The position numbers were made by a program, and so were the translations under genes. Shown in pieces: positions 32,438-39,847 of a stretch of DNA of 64,000 bases (within the stretch, counting starts at the first letter, position 1; each line of letters begins with the position of its first letter). Location: contig NC_015501.1 in the NCBI RefSeq assembly GCF_000212375.1, forward strand, positions 310,001 to 374,000, written 5' to 3'. This DNA is from Porphyromonas asaccharolytica DSM 20707 (lineage in GTDB: Bacteria > Bacteroidota > Bacteroidia > Bacteroidales > Porphyromonadaceae). Below the pieces are notes generated by a model. That model saw nothing but the letters and a program-made list of their open reading frames with translations, searched no databases and was not told where the DNA came from.

Positions 32438-32486
32438 TTTAGAGGTTAGAGATTAGAAATTAGATGTTAGAAGTTAGAGGTTAGAG
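32438..32486. repeat. 7-bp tandem array, left inverted arm (GTTAGAG type, 7 units)
   Basis: TTTAGAG, GTTAGAG, ATTAGAA, ATTAGAT, GTTAGAA, GTTAGAG, GTTAGAG in unbroken phase. It is the reverse complement type of the array at 32534-32586. Confidence 0.85.
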
Positions 32487-32487
32487 A

Positions 32488-32523
32488 CACTAGAGCCACT
32501 AGCATCACTAGTACCACTAGCAC
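32488..32523. repeat. 9-bp tandem array CACTAGNNN, 4 units
   Basis: CACTAGAGC, CACTAGCAT, CACTAGTAC, CACTAGCAC lie between the two inverted 7-bp arrays. Confidence 0.85.
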
Positions 32524-32533
32524 CTCCGATCCC

Positions 32534-32586
32534 CTCTAACATCTAACCTCTAACCTCTAACTTCTAATCTCTAACCTCTAACCTCT
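32534..32586. repeat. 7-bp tandem array, right arm (CTCTAAC type, 7.5 units)
   Basis: CTCTAAC, ATCTAAC, CTCTAAC, CTCTAAC, TTCTAAT, CTCTAAC, CTCTAAC, CTCT. Together with 32438-32486 it could form a long imperfect hairpin. Confidence 0.85.
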
Positions 32587-32615
32587 CCCCCCCTCCGACT
32601 GCGCTTATAAAAAAG

Positions 32616-32865
32616 GGACCTCGTGAGAGGTCCGACGCATCGTAGCCGTCGGTCGGAGGGGCTACAGCCCCGAACGACCGATGGATAGGCGAACGTGGTA
32701 GAAGATCGACCCCTTGTGGGTCGGACTAGACAAGGGCTACAGCTTCAGTCCGACCTCCCACACAGGGGAGGTCGCTCATTTCGTCTGGCTCCTCTGCCCC
32801 CGCAGTCGTTCGGGGCGTCGCCCCTCCGACTGGGGGCTACGAAGCGTCCGACCGCAAGCGGTCGC
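32616..32865 (-). repeat. Six-hairpin element, copy 2 (inverted)
   Basis: Hairpins appear in the order F 32616-32633, E 32646-32684, D 32706-32725, C 32751-32774, B 32797-32836, A 32846-32865: the mirror of copy 1. Stems B and E differ from copy 1 by paired changes (inner stem GGGGC/GCCCC here versus GGAGC/GCTCC in B). The element directly abuts the 7-bp array at 32866. Confidence 0.85.
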
Positions 32866-32900
32866 CTCTAATCTCTAACCTCTAATCTCTAATCCCTATT
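32866..32900 (+). repeat. 7-bp array running into the amidase start codon
   Basis: CTCTAAT, CTCTAAC, CTCTAAT, CTCTAAT, CCCTATT, then ATG at 32901: five units in phase ending exactly at the start codon. Confidence 0.85.
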
Positions 32901-33368
32901 ATGAAACCAAACGACATCAAATATATCATCGTCCATTGCAGCGCCACACGCAGCAATATGACTTACAGTGCCTGGCAGCTAGACCAAGACCATCGTGCCA
33001 GAGGCTTTGCCATGGCTGGCTACCACTTCTACATCACACGCGCTGGTGTGATCGAATCGATGAGACCGCCCTCCATGCCCGGAGCGCACACCATCGGATA
33101 CAACCGATGCAGCCTAGGCGTATGCTACGAGGGAGGTCTAAGACCCGATGGCACCCCCTGGGACACACGTACTCCCGAGCAGCGGGCCGCCATGCTCAAG
33201 CTGCTACAGACACTCGTGGCTATACACCCTAACGCACAGATCGTAGGACATAGAGACCTCAGTCCCGACCTAAACCACAACGGCGTCATAGAGCCGCACG
33301 AATGGTTAAAAGCGTGTCCCTGTTTCGATGCATTCAAAGAGTATCTATCCCTATGGCACAAACGATAA
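32901..33368 (+). CDS. N-acetylmuramoyl-L-alanine amidase, T7-lysozyme type
   Basis: 155 aa. Cleaves the bond between MurNAc and L-Ala in peptidoglycan. Amidase_2 fold: likely zinc ligands are His12 (YIIVHCSA), His117 (VGHRDLSPDLN) and Cys139 (KACPCFD), with the catalytic Tyr41 in GYHFYI and Lys137. It has no signal peptide, as in phage endolysins that need a holin to reach the wall. The next gene, a two-helix membrane protein, overlaps it by 16 bp. Homologues lie beside HU-like and DUF4248 genes in many Bacteroidales genomes. Confidence 0.93.
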   Translation: MKPNDIKYIIVHCSATRSNMTYSAWQLDQDHRARGFAMAGYHFYITRAGVIESMRPPSMPGAHTIGYNRCSLGVCYEGGLRPDGTPWDTRTPEQRAAMLKLLQTLVAIHPNAQIVGHRDLSPDLNHNGVIEPHEWLKACPCFDAFKEYLSLWHKR

Positions 33369-33565
33369 GACCCCAAGGGCGTAAGCAGCTTCGCCTAGCG
33401 ATACTCCTCACGGTCTCAGGCATCGGGCTCCTCGTGGCGGGCTTTACAGTCCCTCCACTGGGAGTCATAGACAGCTCCGTGCTCGTTGCCTTTGGTGAGG
33501 TGATGACCTTCGCCGGGGCGCTCCTCGGGCTGGACTATAAGTACAAGTATCATGCGGAGCAGTAA
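33353..33565 (+). CDS. Small two-helix membrane protein, holin-like
   Basis: 70 aa from ATG 33353, overlapping the amidase stop by 16 bp; the frame is open further back, but that part lies over the amidase. Basic N-terminus (RPQGRKQLR), two hydrophobic helices (LAILLTVSGIGLLVAGF and VLVAFGEVMTFAGALLG) and a charged tail. Size, topology and position directly after a signal-less amidase fit a holin, but no sequence family is recognised, so the role is inferred. It overlaps the next gene by 14 bp. Confidence 0.6.
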   Translation: MAQTIRPQGRKQLRLAILLTVSGIGLLVAGFTVPPLGVIDSSVLVAFGEVMTFAGALLGLDYKYKYHAEQ

Positions 33566-34097
33566 GAGACGACTCACAGCACTCATCCTCACCGCCTGTC
33601 TCCTACTGAGCTGTGGTAGCCGGCGACAACGCACCCATGCGGAGTCGCAAGAGCAGTCACAGCAGCGTAGCGAGCTGGCGGTGCGTGAGGCTACGCAGCA
33701 TAGACGTGATAGCTCACTAGAGGAGTGGGAACTGCTCCTCCTAGACACGATCATACCACAGAGCGACATCCAGCTCGTCACGGGCGACTCGCTGCTGGGC
33801 ATGACGTGGCCAGAGCGTCCCGCAGTACGCTACCTACATGCTCGACGACGGGTCGTCCAGGAGCGAGATAGCGTAGGGCAGCAACGTCGGGCACTAGAGC
33901 GTGCCACGCAGCAGCAGAGCCTTCGGCAGCAACAGACCGTGACGGAGCGTCAGCCCACAGGTCGTATCGCCCATGGGCTGTGTCTCGGCTTGCTCATAGG
34001 TGGCTTGCTCATTATAATCGGAGCCGCTACGCTCATATGGAGGGGCGTAGGGCTCCGCGCAAAGTCAATCCTCCGCAAAAATATAGTGCTGCGGTAG
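33552..34097 (+). CDS. Lipoprotein with coiled coil and C-terminal membrane helix, unimolecular-spanin-like
   Basis: 181 aa. The N-terminus (RRLTALILTACLLLSC) is a lipoprotein signal peptide with lipobox LLSC. A long Gln/Arg/Glu-rich helical stretch (~30-135) follows, then one membrane helix (LCLGLLIGGLLIIIGAATLI) and a basic tail. A lipid-anchored N-terminus plus a C-terminal inner-membrane helix is the architecture of the phage T1 spanin gp11, which fuses the two membranes at lysis. Its place after an amidase and a holin-like gene supports that reading, though I cannot show homology. Its last 33 bp overlap the opposite-strand DUF4248 gene. Confidence 0.65.
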   Translation: MRSSKRRLTALILTACLLLSCGSRRQRTHAESQEQSQQRSELAVREATQHRRDSSLEEWELLLLDTIIPQSDIQLVTGDSLLGMTWPERPAVRYLHARRRVVQERDSVGQQRRALERATQQQSLRQQQTVTERQPTGRIAHGLCLGLLIGGLLIIIGAATLIWRGVGLRAKSILRKNIVLR

Positions 34098-34331
34098 ACC
34101 TAAGTAACGCACGATCAGATGCACCATAGCGGGGGTGTAGATACGACAGCCTCGCTTATAGCCTATCTGTGTGAGCTGGTTTAGTAGCTCGCCATCACCA
34201 CATATCAAGCGGGTCAGATGGCGCGTAGCACTAGCGGGTAAGACATCGGGGAAGTAACGGACGGCGAGCTCCTGCACGCCATAGGCGCGTACCAAAAAGA
34301 GGTACGACTCATCTTGTGTACTCTGTGACAT
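34065..34331 (-). CDS. DUF4248-family protein
   Basis: 88 aa, soluble. The pattern FLVRAYGVQELAVRYFPDVL, then LICGDGELLNQLTQIGYKRG and VRYLGLP matches the Bacteroidales DUF4248 family, whose members accompany HU-like and amidase genes. Predicted to be mostly helical and perhaps DNA-binding (inference). It is convergent with the spanin-like gene, overlapping it by 33 bp, and has its own promoter at 34418-34425. Confidence 0.8.
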   Translation of the reverse strand: MSQSTQDESYLFLVRAYGVQELAVRYFPDVLPASATRHLTRLICGDGELLNQLTQIGYKRGCRIYTPAMVHLIVRYLGLPQHYIFAED

Positions 34332-34417
34332 AATCAGTCCAGTAGATAAAAAGGTAAGTATAAAAGTTTTGCCGACAGAAGCGCTTCGCTATATTTTTGT
34401 CACCTCGGTCGTCTCCA

Positions 34418-34425
34418 CAAAGGTA
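34418..34425 (-). promoter_or_regulatory. Promoter -7 box for the DUF4248 gene
   Basis: TACCTTTG on the minus strand, ~87 bp before the ATG. Confidence 0.6.
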
Positions 34426-34518
34426 CCAAAAACGAAGTGATCCGACACCCCCTGACGTGTATCAACTTGTCCGTTCCAGCCAAAGCGAGATGTGTAGCAA
34501 CCTGCAGGGATGCCCTAT

Positions 34519-34545
34519 GAGACTGTTGACTTTTGCAACAGTCTC
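34519..34545. repeat. Solo MITE-end hairpin
   Basis: 27-bp perfect hairpin, same sequence as at 27950-27976, downstream of the fimbrial operon terminator. Nothing else was recognised in 34332-34560. Confidence 0.85.
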
Positions 34546-34560
34546 CTATCGCTACAAACG

Positions 34561-34598
34561 CAGTCGGTCGGCACACTTTGCTGCGTACCGACCGACTG
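34561..34598 (-). terminator. Intrinsic terminator of the fimbrial operon
   Basis: The 11-bp arms CAGTCGGTCGG and CCGACCGACTG are perfectly complementary, 30 bp past the last fimbrial gene; a T-run is also present on the plus strand. Confidence 0.85.
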
Positions 34599-34627
34599 TT
34601 TTTAGAAATTTACTAGGGTTATGACTC

Positions 34628-37219
34628 CTACGGAACGTACCACGCAATACGGGTTGTGTTCATCAGCGACTCCCAGTCATAGGGAACGGAAGTATTGTAA
34701 TAACCAGTATAGTTAACCGTAAGGAAAGACATCGTCGGCTTGAAGACACTCTCTGGGATATCCACATAGAACGGGTAAGGGATATCCGATTGGTTGATAG
34801 GCGTAGCGTCGATATTTACTAGGTTAGATATATTGACGTAAGATCTTGTTGCTTCGTTGTATATATTCCAAAATGGATTATAGGGGGTAGTAGGACGCCG
34901 ATAGTAAACACCATTACGGTAGTGGAGGAGCACCCCTTTGATCTTTACGCTCGTGGCCGTGAAGTCATGCTGATCTTGATTAACCCACTGTCTCAGAGTC
35001 TTGGTCGCTCTAACGGTGAAAGAGATATAGCCATAGTCTGACGAAACCTGATAAACACTTTCTAGCGTTAGCTTCTGATCTAGATTCGCTGGAGCCTTGG
35101 TCTTATCATAGATCAGTTTAAACTGTCCATCAGAGGCTGTAGGCTCGATACGGTATACGCCACTGGGAATCTTACTCCCCGTCTCTACGAACTGACTGGT
35201 GCTGGGCATCACTCTCCGGGTACTAGAGGTGCCTGGCACCTTAAAGTAGAAGTTGAGGAGCTTAGATAGAACCTTCGAACTTTTCGGATAGATCTTCTCC
35301 GTCTCGTAATAAGGCGCAGAGAGGGTGATCGTATGCTCAAAGTCTTTAGAAGCGTCATTGACTACCATAGGGATACTGACGCGCCCATTGTGGCTCGTGT
35401 AAGAGTCGGCCTTGACTATATAGCGGTAGTAGATCTTGGAGCCTCGCTTGACAATGGTTATATTTTCCATCGATCCATTGTTTCTTGGAGAGAGATCTGG
35501 CGCCTCGATGAGTACCTCAAAGGGGAAAACGCTTGTGGGTAGATTGCTGTACAGATCAAACTCCAAGAGTCGATCTTCTACATTGCTACTCTTAGGATCA
35601 TCCACTAGATCCGTATTGAAGAGTAGTGGCTTGCGTATGGTAATCTCCACATTACGTATCAGAGGCGTGGTAGCTCCCGAGGGCTCCGTACCATCCGTCT
35701 TCTGATAGGTGTACTGTGGGGTAAATCCTGACTCTCCAGGATTATGGAGAGGATCGTAAGTACGTAGTGCTGCCACCTCAATGGAGTAGTGCTCGATAGC
35801 ATCGGAGGGGATCTTCTTCACCTCTACGCTAAAGTGGTCATTGTCTCCACTCCTAGCAGTGATCTCTTGCTGTTTCAGAGCTCCCATGTAAGCGTCATGA
35901 TCACTCCACCGCTTGTAATATCTGAGATACTTGGCACCAGAGCCTACTCCCGTACCACCCCCATAAGGCTTGAAGCGATAGTCGCTATTGGTGATGGCAA
36001 ACTGGGTGTTGAAGTTGTATGTGCCAGGATGTACGATCAGTATCTGGACTGGATCGGTCTTGAGCGTAAACATCTCATCGGACACCTGCGTGAACTCCTG
36101 TAGCTCGATCGAAGAGAATATATTGTTGTGTGCAGGAGCTGCTATCGCCTCAGCCATCGTAGCATAGCCGTCCGAATTGACCGCCGTGATAGTCACCTTG
36201 TAGTGATTGTTGCGTATGATCGGGAGGACGCGATCCGTCCCTGCATTGTCTGCCGTTCGCTTGGCAACGAAGTCGACCTTGTAGTAGCGAGTCTCAGTGG
36301 ACCCACTCTTGAGCTTCTTCTTACCACGGATAATGAGGAAAACCCTCTTGTCTCCATCGTTTTGATGCTCGAAAATCTTGAACTCCGTATTTGCGGGGAC
36401 GATATGCGTTGAGTCGTTATTTAAGATGGTCTCTACATCGGGAGGTATCGTCGCCTTGGTCGGTGCATAGGGAAAGACGAAAGAATAGTTGTCCATCACA
36501 AAGGGGGCTACGGTACCACTGCGATGCACGTTGCAAGCGGCAAAGCCTGTTAGCTCGAAGCCATCCTTTTCTGGGGCTGCATTGGTTACCGTGACCTTGG
36601 CGTGACAGCGTAGGAGCTTGATCACCTTGCCTTGTAGCGACTGACCGTCTAACTTAGTCAACCTCACCTGAGCCCACATAGGATCAAAAGCCTTGGTCGG
36701 ATTATTACCATCGGCTACCTCAATCCTAGTCGTCAAGTTTGGTATGATCGCTCCTGCCGAGTTACCCACGAGGAAGTAATCCTGCTTCTGTCCTGACCAG
36801 TCGTAATTAGCTATAAAGTGTAGGTATCGGGGCTTGTCACTCTGTATGAAGGTCGCTGTAAAGTGCTTGATCTTAGTTATGGTCCCTTTCTTGCCATCAG
36901 GTAGGAAGGCGTCATCACTTAAAGCATCAGCTGAGGCGGGAGCTCCTAGCACAGCATCTGTCGAGTAGAGAAACTCTTGATGCTCGTTGAAGACCAGTAT
37001 GCGTAGCGAGGTGATCTTCTCAACCTCATTGTCATTGATGGCATCACTTCTGAGCGCTAGTTCACGCAAATCATCCGCATGTAGCCCTAGGGTCAGTGTG
37101 ATCGAGTCGCCCACCTTGCCCTCGGGTATGAGCAGACCGCCCATAGGCTCTCGGACGCACCCTGCGAGTAGCAGGAGCAGTGGCAGGGCTATATAATAAA
37201 GATATACTCTTCGCTTCAT
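34628..37219 (-). CDS. Large fimbrial accessory lipoprotein (last gene of the Mfa-type operon)
   Basis: 863 aa from the ATG at 37219, which begins MKRRVYLYYIALPLLLLLAG and a lipobox Cys; longer frames run back over the upstream gene. Residues ~25-440 have fimbrillin-like features, including the recurring phrase PIIRNNHYKVTITAVN (compare RNHHYQYDI and RNHLYDVL in its neighbours). The ~430-residue C-terminal half is beta-rich and unrecognised. Position after tip-type subunits fits a tip or accessory component like Mfa5 of P. gingivalis, but it lacks an obvious von Willebrand A domain. It follows the previous gene by 10 bp. Confidence 0.72.
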   Translation of the reverse strand: MKRRVYLYYIALPLLLLLAGCVREPMGGLLIPEGKVGDSITLTLGLHADDLRELALRSDAINDNEVEKITSLRILVFNEHQEFLYSTDAVLGAPASADALSDDAFLPDGKKGTITKIKHFTATFIQSDKPRYLHFIANYDWSGQKQDYFLVGNSAGAIIPNLTTRIEVADGNNPTKAFDPMWAQVRLTKLDGQSLQGKVIKLLRCHAKVTVTNAAPEKDGFELTGFAACNVHRSGTVAPFVMDNYSFVFPYAPTKATIPPDVETILNNDSTHIVPANTEFKIFEHQNDGDKRVFLIIRGKKKLKSGSTETRYYKVDFVAKRTADNAGTDRVLPIIRNNHYKVTITAVNSDGYATMAEAIAAPAHNNIFSSIELQEFTQVSDEMFTLKTDPVQILIVHPGTYNFNTQFAITNSDYRFKPYGGGTGVGSGAKYLRYYKRWSDHDAYMGALKQQEITARSGDNDHFSVEVKKIPSDAIEHYSIEVAALRTYDPLHNPGESGFTPQYTYQKTDGTEPSGATTPLIRNVEITIRKPLLFNTDLVDDPKSSNVEDRLLEFDLYSNLPTSVFPFEVLIEAPDLSPRNNGSMENITIVKRGSKIYYRYIVKADSYTSHNGRVSIPMVVNDASKDFEHTITLSAPYYETEKIYPKSSKVLSKLLNFYFKVPGTSSTRRVMPSTSQFVETGSKIPSGVYRIEPTASDGQFKLIYDKTKAPANLDQKLTLESVYQVSSDYGYISFTVRATKTLRQWVNQDQHDFTATSVKIKGVLLHYRNGVYYRRPTTPYNPFWNIYNEATRSYVNISNLVNIDATPINQSDIPYPFYVDIPESVFKPTMSFLTVNYTGYYNTSVPYDWESLMNTTRIAWYVP

Positions 37220-37229
37220 AAGGAGTGGA

Positions 37230-39839
37230 TTACTTATCTTCTTCATACATATAAGTGTCAAAGATGGGGCGAACATATATATTAGGGGCACCATCAATGG
37301 ACTGAGGTTTTCCTTCAGCTGCGAGTCCTTGGAGTGCCTCTGCGAATGTAACGACAGCATGCTCTTTGAAACCATAGACCATACCCTCTTCTGCGACCCA
37401 ATAGTAGGAGCCAAAGAGCAAGCCCCGAATCTCTGTGTTCGCATCTCCTTGCATACGGTCAATAATCTTCATCTCAGCAGAGGTGGGAATACGCCATCGG
37501 CCTTGATGCTTGAATGTTTTGCGAATGCGACGCGAAGCCCAATTGTCATTTGTGTCTACATAATACTCTACATAGGTGCCATCAGTACCATATTCACCTT
37601 CAAAGTATTCCTTGCATCGAGTCTCTGCATCCCAATAGTTACATGCTATATTCTGGTTTTTAGCCCATAGACCATCTGAATTCTGATATAGATAACTATT
37701 GTAAGATACGTTCAAATAAGGACTTTGAGCTCCCCAAAAGTTTGTAGACAAAGGTCCATAACCTGGCGCTCCAGCTGAAAAAGCAAATGACAATTTTCTT
37801 GGAAGAGTAGTGGACGCAGATGGTACATCTTTTGGACGTTGATAGGTAGTTGTACTCATACCGAACTGGCTGGCGATGATGAACTGAGGAGAGATGAGCT
37901 TATTGGAAGCAGGATCGGTCTTCGTCTTGCCCGTAGCAGGATCCACAGGAGAGCCGATAAACTCACCATCTCGAGGGACCACAGTCGTGATCTTGAAGTT
38001 TATCTCGTTGATCTGAGGTGATAATTTTGTATCACCTGGATACCTACTAAAGGATCCATATAAGGTTTGGAATCTAAAGTCTGCATAGACGGGCGACTGG
38101 ATAACACGACCATCCGCATCTACCAAAGCCTCTTTGCCGTTGCTAAAGCGTCCAGAGCGTGTACCCGAGACATATCTATGGGGGTACTGCAAGACGCGCA
38201 CTACTTGGCTTAGGGTACCGCCTTTTTGCTTGACTGTAAACTTGATGTGATACGGGATATAATTGACTGGTACTGGGTGCTGGATCGTGATGTCTCCATT
38301 GGAAAGGTAATTCACGGAGGGCGTTATCACGATACCATCCCAAGGCTTAGCATTGGTCTGTTTAGAGACCCACGTTTTAGACCCGTTGATCTTGTAGAGA
38401 TTGGATTCCGTCTTGCTAAATTCACGACGATAGTGTACGCCACGCATATCGTAATACTCGTACCAAACACTATCTATCTTAATCTCTACGGGCAGACTGG
38501 AGGCATAGGGAACCTTTACTTTGTCAGTTGCGGCCATGATGGGGCTCTTGTCATACACCTCTAGGTACTGAGCGTCGAGGAGATCACCATCGACCGACTC
38601 GATCAGATTCCACGGCTTGATGGCTATAGCAGCAGTTATGTCTACGGGGGTGTCTTCGTTGAGACTACCTAGCACCTCTATGGAGGTGAGGACGTCATAG
38701 AGGTGGTTGCGCTCGAGCTTGTGAAGCATATCGTCGGTGACCTCGCCGAGAGCCTTGCGATAGTTCACGGGTATACGGTAGTAGTAATCAACCCAAGGGT
38801 CTGTCTCTGCGGCTCCTTGGGGACGCAGCGTGAGCTTGAGACGTAGATAGGTCTCATTCGTCGATACGGTACGCCAATCATGCTCGTAAGCGTAAAAAGG
38901 CACTGTGCCGTAAAACTTGCCATCTCCCTTGCTACTCGTATATCCTAGAGCAGAGAAGTCGGTCTCAACCATAGGACGATAGGCGGAGTTGTGCCACTCG
39001 TTAGCCTTGGTTTGATATGGTGAGGTGGCGCTTCGTACGACTTTAGTCTTCTCCGTGTAGTGTATCAGACAAACTTCGGGATTGGAGCCTGGCTTGACCT
39101 CGAACGGTGTCTCGATGCCGTTCTGACGATTCTTGACATCGATATGGTCAATCCTCAGTCGGATCTTGGCAGCCGCACGATAGAGATCAATCGTCCCTAG
39201 ATTGGTACTGGGTACTTCATTACCCCAGTTGACAGTCGCCCGGAGCACTCCATCCATGAGGAACTTATCCTGCGGGGCTATCTTGCCACTTTCGGGAGCT
39301 GGGTTGAGCTTGTTCTGGTCGTCCTGCATTAACTCGTAGAGAGCTGTCTTCGTTGTGACACCTGTGATAGGCTCGCGGACATTGACCACTGAGATATAGT
39401 CTAGCTGCTTGCCTTCAAGCTTAGGAAGGTCATCCTTCGGGATAATAAAGGTAGCACGACTGCCGATCCCGCCCCCAGGGAGTGCCTCCTGCTTGGATGG
39501 GGTGTAGCGCCCAACGAGCTGATCACCTGCCGCTGGGTCAAAGACAAAGAGCTCTATGTTGTCGATCTTGTTCTCATTAAGCAGGGCGCCTCCGTGGAGA
39601 CCATTCTCCTTGTCGCCCGGCTCCTCGCCTACGTGGCTACGGAGCGTGGCCGTGGTCGTCTGCTCAGTACGCGGTATGAGCGTGAGCTCGAGGAGCTTGC
39701 CATCCTCCTCAGAGATGTGCAAATCATCGGTTCGCTCGCTGACGCAACTGGTGAATGCCACACTGATGCCCACGAGGGCGAGCACGGCACAGAGGACTAT
39801 GCGTACACGGGTCTGGATATTATATCGAAACATTGTCAT
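37230..39839 (-). CDS. Fimbrial tip-type lipoprotein with C-terminal FISUMP/lectin-like domain
   Basis: 869 aa from ATG 39839 (ATG 39833 also possible). Lipoprotein signal with VGISVAFTSC. The N-terminal ~400 residues are fimbrillin-like (ELFVFDPAAGDQLVG, LHKLERNHLYDVLTSIEVLG, then IKPWNLIES). The C-terminus (NYWDAETRCKEYFEG, GRWRIPTSAEMKIIDRMQ, then SYYWVAEE and YVRPIF) resembles the C-type-lectin-like FISUMP/DUF1566 fold found at adhesin tips. It probably caps the fimbria and contacts a ligand; that is an inference from domain order. It lies 8 bp after the previous gene and 10 bp before the next. Confidence 0.75.
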   Translation of the reverse strand: MTMFRYNIQTRVRIVLCAVLALVGISVAFTSCVSERTDDLHISEEDGKLLELTLIPRTEQTTTATLRSHVGEEPGDKENGLHGGALLNENKIDNIELFVFDPAAGDQLVGRYTPSKQEALPGGGIGSRATFIIPKDDLPKLEGKQLDYISVVNVREPITGVTTKTALYELMQDDQNKLNPAPESGKIAPQDKFLMDGVLRATVNWGNEVPSTNLGTIDLYRAAAKIRLRIDHIDVKNRQNGIETPFEVKPGSNPEVCLIHYTEKTKVVRSATSPYQTKANEWHNSAYRPMVETDFSALGYTSSKGDGKFYGTVPFYAYEHDWRTVSTNETYLRLKLTLRPQGAAETDPWVDYYYRIPVNYRKALGEVTDDMLHKLERNHLYDVLTSIEVLGSLNEDTPVDITAAIAIKPWNLIESVDGDLLDAQYLEVYDKSPIMAATDKVKVPYASSLPVEIKIDSVWYEYYDMRGVHYRREFSKTESNLYKINGSKTWVSKQTNAKPWDGIVITPSVNYLSNGDITIQHPVPVNYIPYHIKFTVKQKGGTLSQVVRVLQYPHRYVSGTRSGRFSNGKEALVDADGRVIQSPVYADFRFQTLYGSFSRYPGDTKLSPQINEINFKITTVVPRDGEFIGSPVDPATGKTKTDPASNKLISPQFIIASQFGMSTTTYQRPKDVPSASTTLPRKLSFAFSAGAPGYGPLSTNFWGAQSPYLNVSYNSYLYQNSDGLWAKNQNIACNYWDAETRCKEYFEGEYGTDGTYVEYYVDTNDNWASRRIRKTFKHQGRWRIPTSAEMKIIDRMQGDANTEIRGLLFGSYYWVAEEGMVYGFKEHAVVTFAEALQGLAAEGKPQSIDGAPNIYVRPIFDTYMYEEDK

Positions 39840-39847
39840 TGCGATTC

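Noticed and set aside
32438-32586. CRISPR array
   Set aside because: Units are 7 and 9 bp with no unique spacers, and no cas gene is present. The 22-bp arrays were also considered and rejected because their spacers are A/T-rich and similar rather than unique.
31907-34331. Complete prophage or integrative element
   Set aside because: Only HU-like, lysis-like and DUF4248 genes are present; there is no integrase, capsid, portal or attachment-site duplication. The set recurs in Bacteroidales chromosomes.
37220-37462. N-terminal extension of the last fimbrial gene
   Set aside because: It overlaps the upstream coding region, and the lipoprotein signal begins at 37219, so the extension is not translated.
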